Shown: positions 8,285 to 15,783, counted from the stretch's first letter. The stretch is 41,914 nucleotides of DNA from Deinococcales bacterium (GCA_013298185.1 JAAFJQ010000006.1:1-41914), one strand, 5' to 3'. The notes: generated by a model from the sequence alone, not told the origin. Numbers and translations: made by a program.

Positions 8285-9232
8285 CTATCCCGCTTTTCTT
8301 TCCCATACGCCGCGTTTGATGGCTTGTTCCTCGAGTTGGCGCATCACTTCGCCACCGTCGCGCCAATGCAGAGCGTGGAGGTCAGCCACGCTGCGTTTGA
8401 GGATTTTTCCTGCGGCTTCGAGTAACCGATGCTCGAGGCTTTCGCCGCGCATGTTAAAGAGTTTTGTGCCAATGCTGAGTAAACGTTCGACTTTGGCATG
8501 GCTAAACAAGTCTTCGTCTGGGACTGCCCCGTGGTCATATTCCTCGAGTCCGTCGTCTATGTCTGGTGGGGTGGCTCGAGTTGGCATTGGCGCGGGTTCT
8601 TCGTCTTCAAAGCGGGGTTTTCTGGCATTGGTTGGGGCGTTGAGTTGCGAAGCGGGTTTGACCGCGATGCTCGAGAGTTTGGGGCGAGGGGTTTCTGGGA
8701 TTTCTTCGGGTTCTGGCTCAGCAACTCGAGCCACAGACGCAGGGCGAATGGTTTCTCGAGTCATGGGCGGTTCGGCTCGAGCGGGTTGCCTCTCCTCTAC
8801 TGCTCGAGGTTGTGGTCGTTCGTCTGCCACTCGAGGTTGTGGTCGTTCGTCTGCCACTCGAGGTTGTGGTTTATCCACCACCCGAGCCTCGAGTAAACCA
8901 GTTAATTCATCAAATTCTGGAGCAAATTGCGTGCCGTAACCTAGCATTCCAAGGGCGCGTCCAACCGCGCCTGTTTCGGCTTTCTCGAGGTAATCTGGAA
9001 AATGCGTTTTGTCTTCGCGTTTGGTGGCAGAAGCTGTTTTGATTGGACTGTTGGTTTCGTCCAGCACCGTGACGGTGGCTTGAACAATGGCATATGTGTC
9101 CTCGAGTTTGAGGATTTGACTTTGGATCGTGTAACGCAAGGCTTCTTCGTTGAGCCAGATCAAACGAGCGGCGACAGGCAAGTAATCCTTGCCTTTTAAG
9201 TTCATTAAGTGCTGACGCGGGTCAAAGGGCAT
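8285..9232 (-). CDS. Putative ssDNA-annealing-like (ERF/Sak-type) protein with internal 9-aa repeats
   Basis: A 315-aa protein. Residues ~1-110 form a compact domain containing KGKDYLPVAARLIWLNEE and KAETGAVGRALGMLGYGTQ. The latter resembles the SAIGRALxxxGYGT signature of ERF/Rad52-type single-strand annealing proteins. Residues ~118-245 are low-complexity and Pro/Arg/Glu-rich, with a 9-residue repeat (PQPRVADER). A C-terminal domain (DEDLFSHAKVERLL to GVWERKAG) is helical. It could take part in recombination or double-strand-break repair, but this rests on motif resemblance. The start at 9232 is preferred over TTG 9238 because a TATAAT box ends 5 nt before the ATG. No recombination gene is adjacent. 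Confidence 0.6.
   Translation of the reverse strand: MPFDPRQHLMNLKGKDYLPVAARLIWLNEEALRYTIQSQILKLEDTYAIVQATVTVLDETNSPIKTASATKREDKTHFPDYLEKAETGAVGRALGMLGYGTQFAPEFDELTGLLEARVVDKPQPRVADERPQPRVADERPQPRAVEERQPARAEPPMTRETIRPASVARVAEPEPEEIPETPRPKLSSIAVKPASQLNAPTNARKPRFEDEEPAPMPTRATPPDIDDGLEEYDHGAVPDEDLFSHAKVERLLSIGTKLFNMRGESLEHRLLEAAGKILKRSVADLHALHWRDGGEVMRQLEEQAIKRGVWERKAG
8803..8870. repeat. In-frame 27-bp tandem repeat, about 2.5 copies
   Basis: Units begin at 8803, 8830 and 8857 (partial), each starting with CTCGAG. They encode a 9-residue iteration (RVADERPQP) in the linker of the annealing-like protein. The copies are essentially identical, so the expansion is recent or maintained. Confidence 0.95.
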
Positions 9233-9237
9233 AACCA

Positions 9238-9243
9238 ATTATA
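9238..9243 (-). promoter_or_regulatory. -10 box (TATAAT) of a predicted leaderless transcript
   Basis: Consensus TATAAT on the minus strand, 5 nt before the ATG at 9232. No Shine-Dalgarno element is present. Confidence 0.72.
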
Positions 9244-9317
9244 TTCTGTCTCGAGCAGAATTGCTACCCTATTGCTAAGTGCATTTTGGGGATGCACCAA
9301 AAGGTTCTCGAGTAGCG

Positions 9318-10628
9318 CTAAGGCGAAATCACCAGTCCTTCAACATACTCGAGAATCCCAAGAGCGATACCGTAAGCAGCCCGATCTAAGTAACTTGAGT
9401 TTTTCAGTTGCAGCGCCTCGATTGGATGCGTGACAAAACCCATTTCAATTAAAATCGCGGGGCATTCACTGTACTTAATTACATAAAAATCTGCGACTTG
9501 CACCCCTCGGCTGGCTGCCGCTGTAGCGCCAAGCATGTGTGAAAGCACCCCCGCTGCTAAATCCTTGGAGGCTGCCACGCGCTCTGGTTGTGCCACCAAA
9601 GCGGTTAGCGGAGCTTCTGGGCTGGTGACAGTACTGGGGCTGTTTGGCTCGAGCGGTTCCCAAGTCCCAAAGCCATTGCTGTTTGGGGTGATTGGAGTAT
9701 CTGGGGTACTCGGAGCAACGGCAACATTGGCAGGTGCGGGCTGATTGTCCGCAGCACCAACGGACGAATCCGGCGGACTTGTCGGTGCATCAGGCGATGC
9801 AAGAGGCGATTCAGGACTGGCGGCTCGAGGGGCTGGCGCGGGGGTCACAAACCATGGTTTATGGCGTTGTGAATCATAGTAATACACTTCCATGCCGTAA
9901 GTGCTGTTCCATAAATTACGGGTAATCGCATTGGCATGAATCGAAACAAAAGCCGTTTTGCCTCGGCTGGCAACAGCTCGAGCATTCAAATCCGTGCGTT
10001 TGTCATTGGAGAAAACCCGAGCATCGGTGCGGGTCATTTCAATGTGAATACCCGAACCCTCGAGCCATTTTTTGACCCGAAAAGCGAGTGACAAATTCAG
10101 ACTGGCTTCAATTAAACCATTGCCCAAAGCACCTTGGTCATTGCCCCCATGCCCGGGATCAAGCACCACCGTAAATTGTTGACCCTTGGCTTTTTGAAGT
10201 GCCAAAGCCGCCACAGCTGGCATCTCGGAAATATCGCCATAAGCCCCAGAAAAATCCAGCACCAAACGAAATCCAGATTGACCAGCACTTGGCTCGAGAC
10301 GCTGCGCTCGAAAACCATGCCGACTCGAGACGCCTTGAGGTGTGGCAATCGTCGCAATGGCGTTACCACCACCATTTTCGAGGGTATAACCCGAAACCTC
10401 GGGCTTACCAAGGCGAACACTGGCAGGTGTGACAGCCTGACCAGAAAACGAGACTTTTAAGGCTGCTCCAAGTGCCTGAATCTGATACGGCGAATCAAAA
10501 GAAACATCAAACACCAAACGGGTATAACCCGCATAACTTGTCACCCGAGGTTGACCTAGGCTGGCAGCCAAAGACCAAGATGTGTTGAACGCCACGCCAA
10601 GAACCACCAGACAAAAAAAGCGCCACAT
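9318..10628 (-). CDS. N-acetylmuramoyl-L-alanine amidase, AmiC-like, with a Pro-rich insert in the catalytic domain
   Basis: A 436-aa exported cell-wall hydrolase. It has a signal peptide (residues 1-22), an AMIN-like beta domain (~25-130) that targets septal peptidoglycan, then a zinc amidase domain of the Amidase_3 family. Expected ligands and catalytic residues are visible: His160 in VVLDPGHGG, Glu174 in NGLIEASLNL, His231 in SIHANA, and Glu395 in ILIEMGF. Between SIHANA and the final motif lies a Pro/Ser/Thr-rich stretch (~262-345) that breaks the domain and is longer than usual. The family cleaves the amide bond between N-acetylmuramate and the stem peptide during daughter-cell separation. 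TAATCT ends 5 nt before the ATG, suggesting a leaderless message. Confidence 0.93.
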   Translation of the reverse strand: MWRFFCLVVLGVAFNTSWSLAASLGQPRVTSYAGYTRLVFDVSFDSPYQIQALGAALKVSFSGQAVTPASVRLGKPEVSGYTLENGGGNAIATIATPQGVSSRHGFRAQRLEPSAGQSGFRLVLDFSGAYGDISEMPAVAALALQKAKGQQFTVVLDPGHGGNDQGALGNGLIEASLNLSLAFRVKKWLEGSGIHIEMTRTDARVFSNDKRTDLNARAVASRGKTAFVSIHANAITRNLWNSTYGMEVYYYDSQRHKPWFVTPAPAPRAASPESPLASPDAPTSPPDSSVGAADNQPAPANVAVAPSTPDTPITPNSNGFGTWEPLEPNSPSTVTSPEAPLTALVAQPERVAASKDLAAGVLSHMLGATAAASRGVQVADFYVIKYSECPAILIEMGFVTHPIEALQLKNSSYLDRAAYGIALGILEYVEGLVISP

Positions 10629-10633
10629 ACCCT

Positions 10634-10639
10634 AGATTA
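10634..10639 (-). promoter_or_regulatory. -10 box of the amidase gene, leaderless type
   Basis: TAATCT on the minus strand lies 5 nt from the amidase ATG at 10628. No Shine-Dalgarno element is present. Confidence 0.6.
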
Positions 10640-10673
10640 GCGCGAATTTTGCCAATTGGATGAGTAAGCCTGT

Positions 10674-11537
10674 TTAATTTTCTGGATGCCGACGGCGTGA
10701 ACGGCGACGGCGCTTGTTTTTACGTTCGCCAGTTTCGCGCTCAGGGTTAGGACTTTGTGCCTGAGCGGCTCGAGGGGCTTCTTGGGTAGCTCGAGCTGGT
10801 TGAGGCTGCTGACCACCTCGAGCTTTGGGGTTATTAGGCATTTGACGCGGTTCTGGCTGACGTTGCTTTTGCCGACCTCGAGGTTGTTGCTTATCTTGTG
10901 GTTTGCCTTGGCGGTTTTCTTGGCTACGACTGAGGGTAGATTCCAAAACAAAACGCCCCATGGCTTGCACAAACTTAAGTGGGCGATACGGCGCATCGCG
11001 TTCAATGTAAATAAAACCCATCCCGGGGCGCAAATAATAAGCTCGAGCCAAGACTTCACCCCATGGCGTCTCGACGAGTTCATCATCCAATCGGGTAATC
11101 AATACTGTGCCACCAACCATTGGCACACGCAACGTTTCAACACTGGGGTCGAGGTCGCGCAGCAACTGCACCACCGAAAGCGGATCGTGGTAATCCTGCG
11201 TCAAAGCCTGAGTTGCTTCATCGCGGTTTTGGCGTAATGTCACCACACCAGCCCGCCGGTCAAACAGCGTTTCAAAAATACGCCCATTGTCGTTCTCACT
11301 AAACTGCACAGGCAAACGCAATTGAGTATCAAACCTCGAGATTTGAATGCGCCGCGACGCACCAAGACCACCTTGAAAAATCGCTTCACGGCGAATCAGG
11401 AACTGCCCCTTATCAAATTGGGTCATCCAGCGTTCAGAACCAGCATTTGCCCCAGCGAAAGTCAGTGAAAAATGAAATTCCTCGGCCCGAAGCGGCAAAG
11501 GCTTCCAAGGCTCGAGGGGTTGAGTTGCTTCAGTCAT
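10674..11537 (-). CDS. Uncharacterised protein with a basic Arg/Gln-rich C-terminal tail (possibly DUF3108-like)
   Basis: A 287-aa protein without a clear signal peptide. Residues ~10-200 look like a beta-rich domain (FHFSLTFAGANAGSERW, MTQFDKGQFLIRREAIF, MVGGTVLITRLDDELVETPWG). They are loosely reminiscent of DUF3108 envelope proteins, which I cannot confirm. The last ~85 residues are low-complexity, rich in Q, R, P and N, and end in a strongly basic KNKRRRRSRRRH segment that could bind nucleic acid. The start overlaps the stop of the upstream 72-aa gene by 4 bp (ATGA), so the two form a coupled pair. The overlapping minus-strand ORF 10637-11086 is a shadow in another frame. Confidence 0.75.
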   Translation of the reverse strand: MTEATQPLEPWKPLPLRAEEFHFSLTFAGANAGSERWMTQFDKGQFLIRREAIFQGGLGASRRIQISRFDTQLRLPVQFSENDNGRIFETLFDRRAGVVTLRQNRDEATQALTQDYHDPLSVVQLLRDLDPSVETLRVPMVGGTVLITRLDDELVETPWGEVLARAYYLRPGMGFIYIERDAPYRPLKFVQAMGRFVLESTLSRSQENRQGKPQDKQQPRGRQKQRQPEPRQMPNNPKARGGQQPQPARATQEAPRAAQAQSPNPERETGERKNKRRRRSRRRHPEN

Positions 11538-11752
11538 GGCAGTAGGGTATCAGAGCCGAGTGAGAATGCCAACCCAAGCGTTGTGTCCTGCCAACCCAAG
11601 CCCGCCACAATTCTTTGTCTTGACCAACCAATCAAATGCTCGAGTTCTAACAACAGAGCTTCGGCTCGCGGGTCATCTGGCTCGAGTTGACGCAGGGCTG
11701 CCCAAAGTGCATTGCGTTTTTCTAAGAAATCACGGTTCACAAAGATATTCAC
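11534..11752 (-). CDS. Small uncharacterised protein (72 aa), coupled to the downstream gene
   Basis: Starts with GTG (MNIFVNRDFLEKRNALWAAL) and is predicted largely alpha-helical, with an acidic middle (LEPDDPRAEALLLELEHL). No family recognised. Support for it being real: an ATGA overlap with the following gene on the same strand, CTCGAG density like genuine genes here, and a TAGTCT -10-like box about 17 nt upstream. It may assist or regulate its partner, but no function can be assigned. Confidence 0.6.
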   Translation of the reverse strand: MNIFVNRDFLEKRNALWAALRQLEPDDPRAEALLLELEHLIGWSRQRIVAGLGWQDTTLGLAFSLGSDTLLP

Positions 11753-11833
11753 CTCGAGTCACGGGATTCAGACTATCAATTTTTGGGTTGTACTGATGCT
11801 CGCAGAAACTCCAAATCGAATCCTCGAGAATGG

Positions 11834-11839
11834 TATAAA
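11834..11839 (+). promoter_or_regulatory. -10 box of the metallopeptidase cassette, leaderless type
   Basis: TATAAA ends 6 nt before the ATG at 11846 and supports that start over the upstream ORF opening at 11783. Confidence 0.65.
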
Positions 11840-11845
11840 AACCAG

Positions 11846-12412
11846 ATGCCGCTCAGGTTCTCCCAAACCTTCTTTTCCATTTTACCCGAAGAACAAACCA
11901 GCAAGATACTTGCGGTTCTCGAGGAAGCAGGGCTTGAAATGTTCTTGCAAAAATATCCCTTTCATTCGCTCGAGTTCCGCTCGGATGTGCGGCTAAAAAC
12001 CAGTGTAGTTCAAGGTTTTTATAGTTACCAAACCCAAGATGCCAAAGTCAATGTAGATCGTGACACAAATGATTTTGCTGCTACATATAAACAGCAAGAT
12101 TTTTGGAGTATCAGTTCCTTAGCCAAAACACCCATTGATGCCGTTCGCGGTACACTCATCCACGAAACTGGTCATCACATCCACAACCTCTTAAAGTCAG
12201 AGCAGCCAGATATTTTTCGTCATACCATGTTGATGCCACGCAGCAGTGCCTTGAGCCAATATGGAATGCAGAACAACCCTGAGTATTTTGCCGAAGCCTT
12301 GGCAGCCTATGTTTTTCAAAGAACCGAGCTGTTGGTTCAGGATAAACTTGGATATGATATGATTGTGCTAGCGTTGAATGCACTTAATCTTCAACTAAAG
12401 GAAATTGTATGA
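11846..12412 (+). CDS. Predicted zincin-type metallopeptidase (HETGHHIHN)
   Basis: A 188-aa protein with an HExxH motif, HETGH at residues 106-110, and a likely third ligand in PEYFAEALAAY about 40 residues on (Glu near 150). This is the gluzincin-like layout of small toxin-like and phage-associated peptidases. There is no signal peptide or membrane segment. I use ATG 11846 because of the TATAAA box 6 nt upstream; the track starts at 11783. Its stop overlaps the next gene by 4 bp, so it heads a short operon of AT-richer genes (11846-13081). The target is unknown. A peptidase coupled to a very small protein would fit a toxin/immunity or protease/substrate pair, but nothing proves that. Confidence 0.72.
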   Translation: MPLRFSQTFFSILPEEQTSKILAVLEEAGLEMFLQKYPFHSLEFRSDVRLKTSVVQGFYSYQTQDAKVNVDRDTNDFAATYKQQDFWSISSLAKTPIDAVRGTLIHETGHHIHNLLKSEQPDIFRHTMLMPRSSALSQYGMQNNPEYFAEALAAYVFQRTELLVQDKLGYDMIVLALNALNLQLKEIV

Positions 12413-12609
12413 CTCAAATCATTGAAATAGAAAAAATAGACAGTGCTACACTGTCCAATGATTTGTATATGGCTTTTTTTGAAGAACGCTTAAGTAAAAC
12501 TATGTATGACACCATTATTTCAGAACTGCAAACTCGAGCAATGCATCCAGATGTACTCATGAGTCTGGTCGTGCTTGGTTTACCTGAATGGCAAAAAAAG
12601 TATCTTTAG
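12409..12609 (+). CDS. Small acidic protein (66 aa), coupled to the metallopeptidase
   Basis: MTQIIEIEKIDSATLSNDLY begins at an ATGA overlap with the peptidase stop. The product is acidic and helical, with YMAFFEERLSKTMYDTIISE in the middle. No family recognised. Possible roles are inhibitor, adaptor or immunity factor for the peptidase (inference from coupling). The region is AT-richer than the surrounding genes. Confidence 0.65.
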   Translation: MTQIIEIEKIDSATLSNDLYMAFFEERLSKTMYDTIISELQTRAMHPDVLMSLVVLGLPEWQKKYL

Positions 12610-12634
12610 ACTTGTAAACTTAAGAGGACGTATT

Positions 12635-12661
12635 ATGGGTGCTGAAATCTGCGGTATCTAA
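12635..12661 (+). CDS. Candidate 8-codon mini-ORF (MGAEICGI) leading into the membrane-protein gene
   Basis: ATG at 12635 has an AGAGGA Shine-Dalgarno about 7 nt upstream (12623-12628). The frame ends in TAA after eight codons, and the next gene's ATG follows with no gap (TAAATG). That next gene has no Shine-Dalgarno of its own, so the mini-ORF probably delivers ribosomes to it by reinitiation. It is too short for the ORF track. Confidence 0.45.
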   Translation: MGAEICGI

Positions 12662-13081
12662 ATGTTTATGGAATTTCTTCTTATCACACTTGGGTCTTTT
12701 TTCTGGTTTTGGCTTGCTGAAAATGGTAGGGGATTCCTGTACAACAGGTTTTCGAGTTACCAAATTGCCAACGATGTGCTTCGACATCAATTGTTTTTTA
12801 TATCAGAATTCTCAGTCCCTATTAATACTTTGACACATATGCGCCTTTCATACGAGTCTCCTTTTGAAATTGAGAAAGATTTGCTGGTTTATCAATTTCA
12901 ATTACCTTTACAGGACAGCTTGGTTATCATTCACCAGAAAAATGGCAAAACAATAAAAAACATCGCCTACCCTGAGAATTTGTTCCAATTAAGAGGCGAA
13001 ATTTTTGCCAATGTTTCTTTGCTTAATAAGCAAATCGAAATAAACCACAACCTAGAAATCAAAAACCAGTCTGTTTCCTGA
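12662..13081 (+). CDS. Small membrane-anchored uncharacterised protein (139 aa)
   Basis: An N-terminal hydrophobic helix (MFMEFLLITLGSFFWFWLAE) would anchor the protein. About 110 residues of mixed polar sequence follow, with no family I recognise. The ATG comes directly after the TAA of an 8-codon Shine-Dalgarno-led mini-ORF. About 600 bp around this gene contain no CTCGAG, and the base composition is AT-rich, unlike most of the window. It is the last gene of the peptidase cassette and lies 25 bp before the S41-type gene. Confidence 0.65.
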   Translation: MFMEFLLITLGSFFWFWLAENGRGFLYNRFSSYQIANDVLRHQLFFISEFSVPINTLTHMRLSYESPFEIEKDLLVYQFQLPLQDSLVIIHQKNGKTIKNIAYPENLFQLRGEIFANVSLLNKQIEINHNLEIKNQSVS

Positions 13082-13106
13082 GTTCTAAAAACACCAAAAT
13101 ACCCCC

Positions 13107-14597
13107 ATGAAAAGGATGCTTTTTTCCCTGCTGGCGGCATTGGCTTGCTCAAGTGCGGCTGGCGCTCAAAAATTCATTGGTAGCCCCGCTCAGGATTTGT
13201 TTGACCAAGCCTCGTTTTTCCTCGAGACCCAGTATTTTGGTCCTAGCCAAGTGAACATGCTTTCGCTCATTGCCAAGTACCAACTCGAGGTGGATAAGGC
13301 TTGTGAAACCACCCAACTCAAATGCACGTATGAAACCGTCGAACCGCTTGTGGCGGCGATGATGGATGAACTCCAAGACCTCCATGCGTTTTACATGAGT
13401 CCTGCTATCTTGGCGGCTGAAAACCAACAAAGCACGGGTACGGTCACATCGCCTGCGCCGCGCATGGGTTTTAGTCATGGGGCATTTGCTGAGTACCAAA
13501 AACAAACCGTGACAGTCGGTGGTTTCTCGCCAGCCTTGCTTGATTTGGTGGCTAAAGGCGAACTAAAATTCCTGAGCTTTGATCGTTTGATTCTGAATGT
13601 CGTCTCTGGTAGCCCCGCCGAAAAAGCTGGTTTTCGCTATGGGGACAGATGGATTGGTTACAACAACACCCGTTTCTCGAGTTTTAGCAATGTCACAGAT
13701 TACGCTACATTTTTAGCTGCTCTGACCCCAAAAATACAGGCTCGAGAGAAAGTGGTTTTTAACTTCTTACGCGGTGCAAATAAAACGCCCGTCAATATCG
13801 AAGCCTCGGGCGACATCATCAACACTGCGCCGTTTCCAACCATGTTTATTGATGAGAACAACATTGCCAACATTCAAATCACCGATTTTTTGGTCAATGG
13901 CGTTGCCCAACAATTCCATGCCCTTGTGAAAACCGCGATGGATAAAAATGTCAAAGCCATCATGCTCAACTTACGCGGTAGCCGAGGCGGCTATGCTTCT
14001 GAAAGCCTGATGTCACTTGGCGCATTGATGGACAACCCAGACACAATTCGTTTTGTACCTCGCTACAACGCCGTCCAAAACACCAATGAGGAAGTCTGGC
14101 TGAAAAATACTGCTACTTACGTGGTGCGAAAACTTGATGGCACGGAACTGTATAGCAGCAGCATCAAAAACCCAGTTTTGTACAAAGGCGCATTGGGCTT
14201 GTTGGTGGATGGCGGTTGTGCCAGCGCCTGCGAATACTTGGTCAGCCGCGTTCAACGCGCCAAACGCGCTCCAATTGTTGGTTTACCAACCACGGGTATT
14301 GGCAACACCAACACCTTTCGCTTTGCTCTTGCCAATGGCGGCGCAGCCTCGATGCCAACCGTGCGGACATTCTGGTCGGATGGCACACCCATGCCCAGCA
14401 ATATCACCCCAGATTTCCAAACTCCAGATGCCGAGTACACCTTGTTCAGTACAGGGCGTGATGTTGGTGTGGAAAAAGTCCTCGAGACCCTTGGTATCAA
14501 GCTCTCGAGCCAACCGAACAGCATGATGCAAACACCACAACTACCCACATGGGGAGCTTACCAAGCAAGAATCTTAAGGCAGCCCACAAGCAACTAA
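13107..14597 (+). CDS. Exported S41-family (C-terminal-processing-like) peptidase with PDZ domain, atypical active site
   Basis: A 496-aa protein with a signal peptide (MKRMLFSLLAALACSSAAGA), a PDZ-like domain (~159-235, including VVSGSPAEKAGFRYGD), and an S41 core (ANIQITDF, AIMLNLRGSRGGYASES). The candidate nucleophile is Ser373 in DGGCASACEYL. In classical Ctp proteases a Lys follows about 25 residues later in TxGKG. Here the matching segment is LPTTGIGNTNT with no Lys, so it may use another catalytic arrangement or be inactive. Such proteins process or degrade periplasmic substrates. A 'KxDxACxxTxxKC' stretch (residues ~64-73) may hold a disulfide. No Shine-Dalgarno is seen. Confidence 0.85.
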   Translation: MKRMLFSLLAALACSSAAGAQKFIGSPAQDLFDQASFFLETQYFGPSQVNMLSLIAKYQLEVDKACETTQLKCTYETVEPLVAAMMDELQDLHAFYMSPAILAAENQQSTGTVTSPAPRMGFSHGAFAEYQKQTVTVGGFSPALLDLVAKGELKFLSFDRLILNVVSGSPAEKAGFRYGDRWIGYNNTRFSSFSNVTDYATFLAALTPKIQAREKVVFNFLRGANKTPVNIEASGDIINTAPFPTMFIDENNIANIQITDFLVNGVAQQFHALVKTAMDKNVKAIMLNLRGSRGGYASESLMSLGALMDNPDTIRFVPRYNAVQNTNEEVWLKNTATYVVRKLDGTELYSSSIKNPVLYKGALGLLVDGGCASACEYLVSRVQRAKRAPIVGLPTTGIGNTNTFRFALANGGAASMPTVRTFWSDGTPMPSNITPDFQTPDAEYTLFSTGRDVGVEKVLETLGIKLSSQPNSMMQTPQLPTWGAYQARILRQPTSN

Positions 14598-14612
14598 ACC
14601 CATCTCATACGC

Positions 14613-14647
14613 AAAAAAAGCCTCCCCTACCGTTAGGTAGTGGGAGG
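14613..14647 (-). terminator. Hairpin with T-tract on the minus strand, possibly repeat-derived
   Basis: CCTCCC-CTACC pairs with GGTAG-GGGAGG around gtta. The seven A at 14613-14619 become a T-tract on the minus strand. No minus-strand gene ends here, while the S41 gene ends 16 bp before on the plus strand, so it may be a repeat or a bidirectional roadblock. Confidence 0.4.
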
Positions 14648-14657
14648 TGGCAGGCGT

Positions 14658-14694
14658 AGCGACCCTGCCCGTAAGGTGCGTCTTAGGGTCAAGA
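14658..14694. repeat. Dispersed ~38-bp repeat, copy B
   Basis: Matches the element at 6063-6101 over agcgaccc..gcccgt..aggtg..ttagggtcaaga with a few substitutions and two single-base indels. It is intergenic, just after a hairpin repeat. The 14598-14793 gap holds no gene. Confidence 0.65.
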
Positions 14695-14782
14695 AGCCTG
14701 ACGGAGGGGTCTGCGACATGTTTATTGCAAGCAAGACCCCTTTGGACTCGAGCCGCAAAAGTTTTTGGTGACAATCTCAAGG

Positions 14783-14788
14783 TATAAT
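14783..14788 (+). promoter_or_regulatory. -10 box (TATAAT) of the aldo/keto reductase gene, leaderless type
   Basis: Consensus TATAAT, 5 nt before the ATG at 14794, with no Shine-Dalgarno element. Confidence 0.75.
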
Positions 14789-14793
14789 CCGCC

Positions 14794-15783
14794 ATGCAAT
14801 ATAGAAAGCTGGGAAAAACGGGGCTTGAAGTCTCCGAGATTGGTTTTGGTGCATGGGGCATCGGCGGTGGCATGTGGGGCGCGAGCAACGATGCTCAAAG
14901 CATGGCGGCTCTCGAGCGAGCCATAGAACTGGGCTTAAATTTTATTGACACGGCTTTTGATTATGGCAACGGTCATTCGGAAAGCATTGTTGGACGGGTG
15001 GTGACTGAGAGCGGCAAAAAATACGGCTCGGAATTGTTGGTTGCTACCAAAATCCCACCAAAAAACCGAATTTGGCCCGCTCGAGCTGACTCGAGTTTGT
15101 CTGAAGTTTTTCCCAAAGCCTACATTTTTGAGTACGTTGAAAAAAGCCTCGAGAACCTTGGATTGCCGCACATTGACCTGATGCAGTTTCATGTCTGGCA
15201 AGATTCTTGGGCTGCCCAAGACGAATGGAAAGAAGCCATCGCTGAAATTACCAAACAAGGGCTGGTCAAACACTGGGGTATCAGTATCAATGATTTTCAG
15301 CCAGACAACGCGATTCTCGCCATTGAAACAGGTTTAATCAGCGTGGTGCAAGTGATTTTTAATTTGTTTGAACAATCCCCTCGAGCCAAATTATTTCCTG
15401 CTTGCGAAAAGCATAACATCGGTGTGATTGCTCGAGTACCGCTTGATGAAGGTGGTTTAACCGGTCAGATTCGCCCTGATACGGTTTTTGCCCCCGATGA
15501 CTGGCGCAGCGAGTATTTCAAAGATGACCGCAAACTCGAGTTGTCCATGCGCTTAAAACAAATCGAGCAGACCATGAAGCAGTTCGAGTTGCAAATCCCG
15601 ACCCTTGCCGAACTTGCTCTGCGTTACTGCTTATCGGATACTCGAGTCAGCACGGTGATTCCGGGTATGAGAAGCGCTTCTCGAGCTGAGCAGAACTGCG
15701 CTTTTTCCGATGGGCGTTTGCTCACTGCCGCCGATGTGAAAGCTCTCGAGCCTCATGCGTGGAACAAGAATTGGTACGAGTAG
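14794..15783 (+). CDS. Aldo/keto reductase
   Basis: A 329-aa TIM-barrel NADPH-dependent oxidoreductase. The N-terminus MQYRKLGKTGLEVSEIGFG and the catalytic-site segments NFIDTAFDYGNGHSE (Asp, Tyr) and VATKIP (Lys) match the AKR superfamily. Residues HIDLMQFHVW correspond to the active-site His strand. The C-terminal VSTVIPGMRSASRAEQN is the cofactor-binding segment. It reduces carbonyl substrates to alcohols in the cytoplasm; the substrate is not evident. The enzyme stands alone with its own TATAAT/leaderless start. CTCGAG occurs frequently and in different frames. Confidence 0.93.
   Translation: MQYRKLGKTGLEVSEIGFGAWGIGGGMWGASNDAQSMAALERAIELGLNFIDTAFDYGNGHSESIVGRVVTESGKKYGSELLVATKIPPKNRIWPARADSSLSEVFPKAYIFEYVEKSLENLGLPHIDLMQFHVWQDSWAAQDEWKEAIAEITKQGLVKHWGISINDFQPDNAILAIETGLISVVQVIFNLFEQSPRAKLFPACEKHNIGVIARVPLDEGGLTGQIRPDTVFAPDDWRSEYFKDDRKLELSMRLKQIEQTMKQFELQIPTLAELALRYCLSDTRVSTVIPGMRSASRAEQNCAFSDGRLLTAADVKALEPHAWNKNWYE

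Noticed and set aside
10637-11086. Minus-strand ORF of 149 aa
   Set aside because: It overlaps the better-supported 287-aa gene in another frame and has no Shine-Dalgarno, -10 box or family features.
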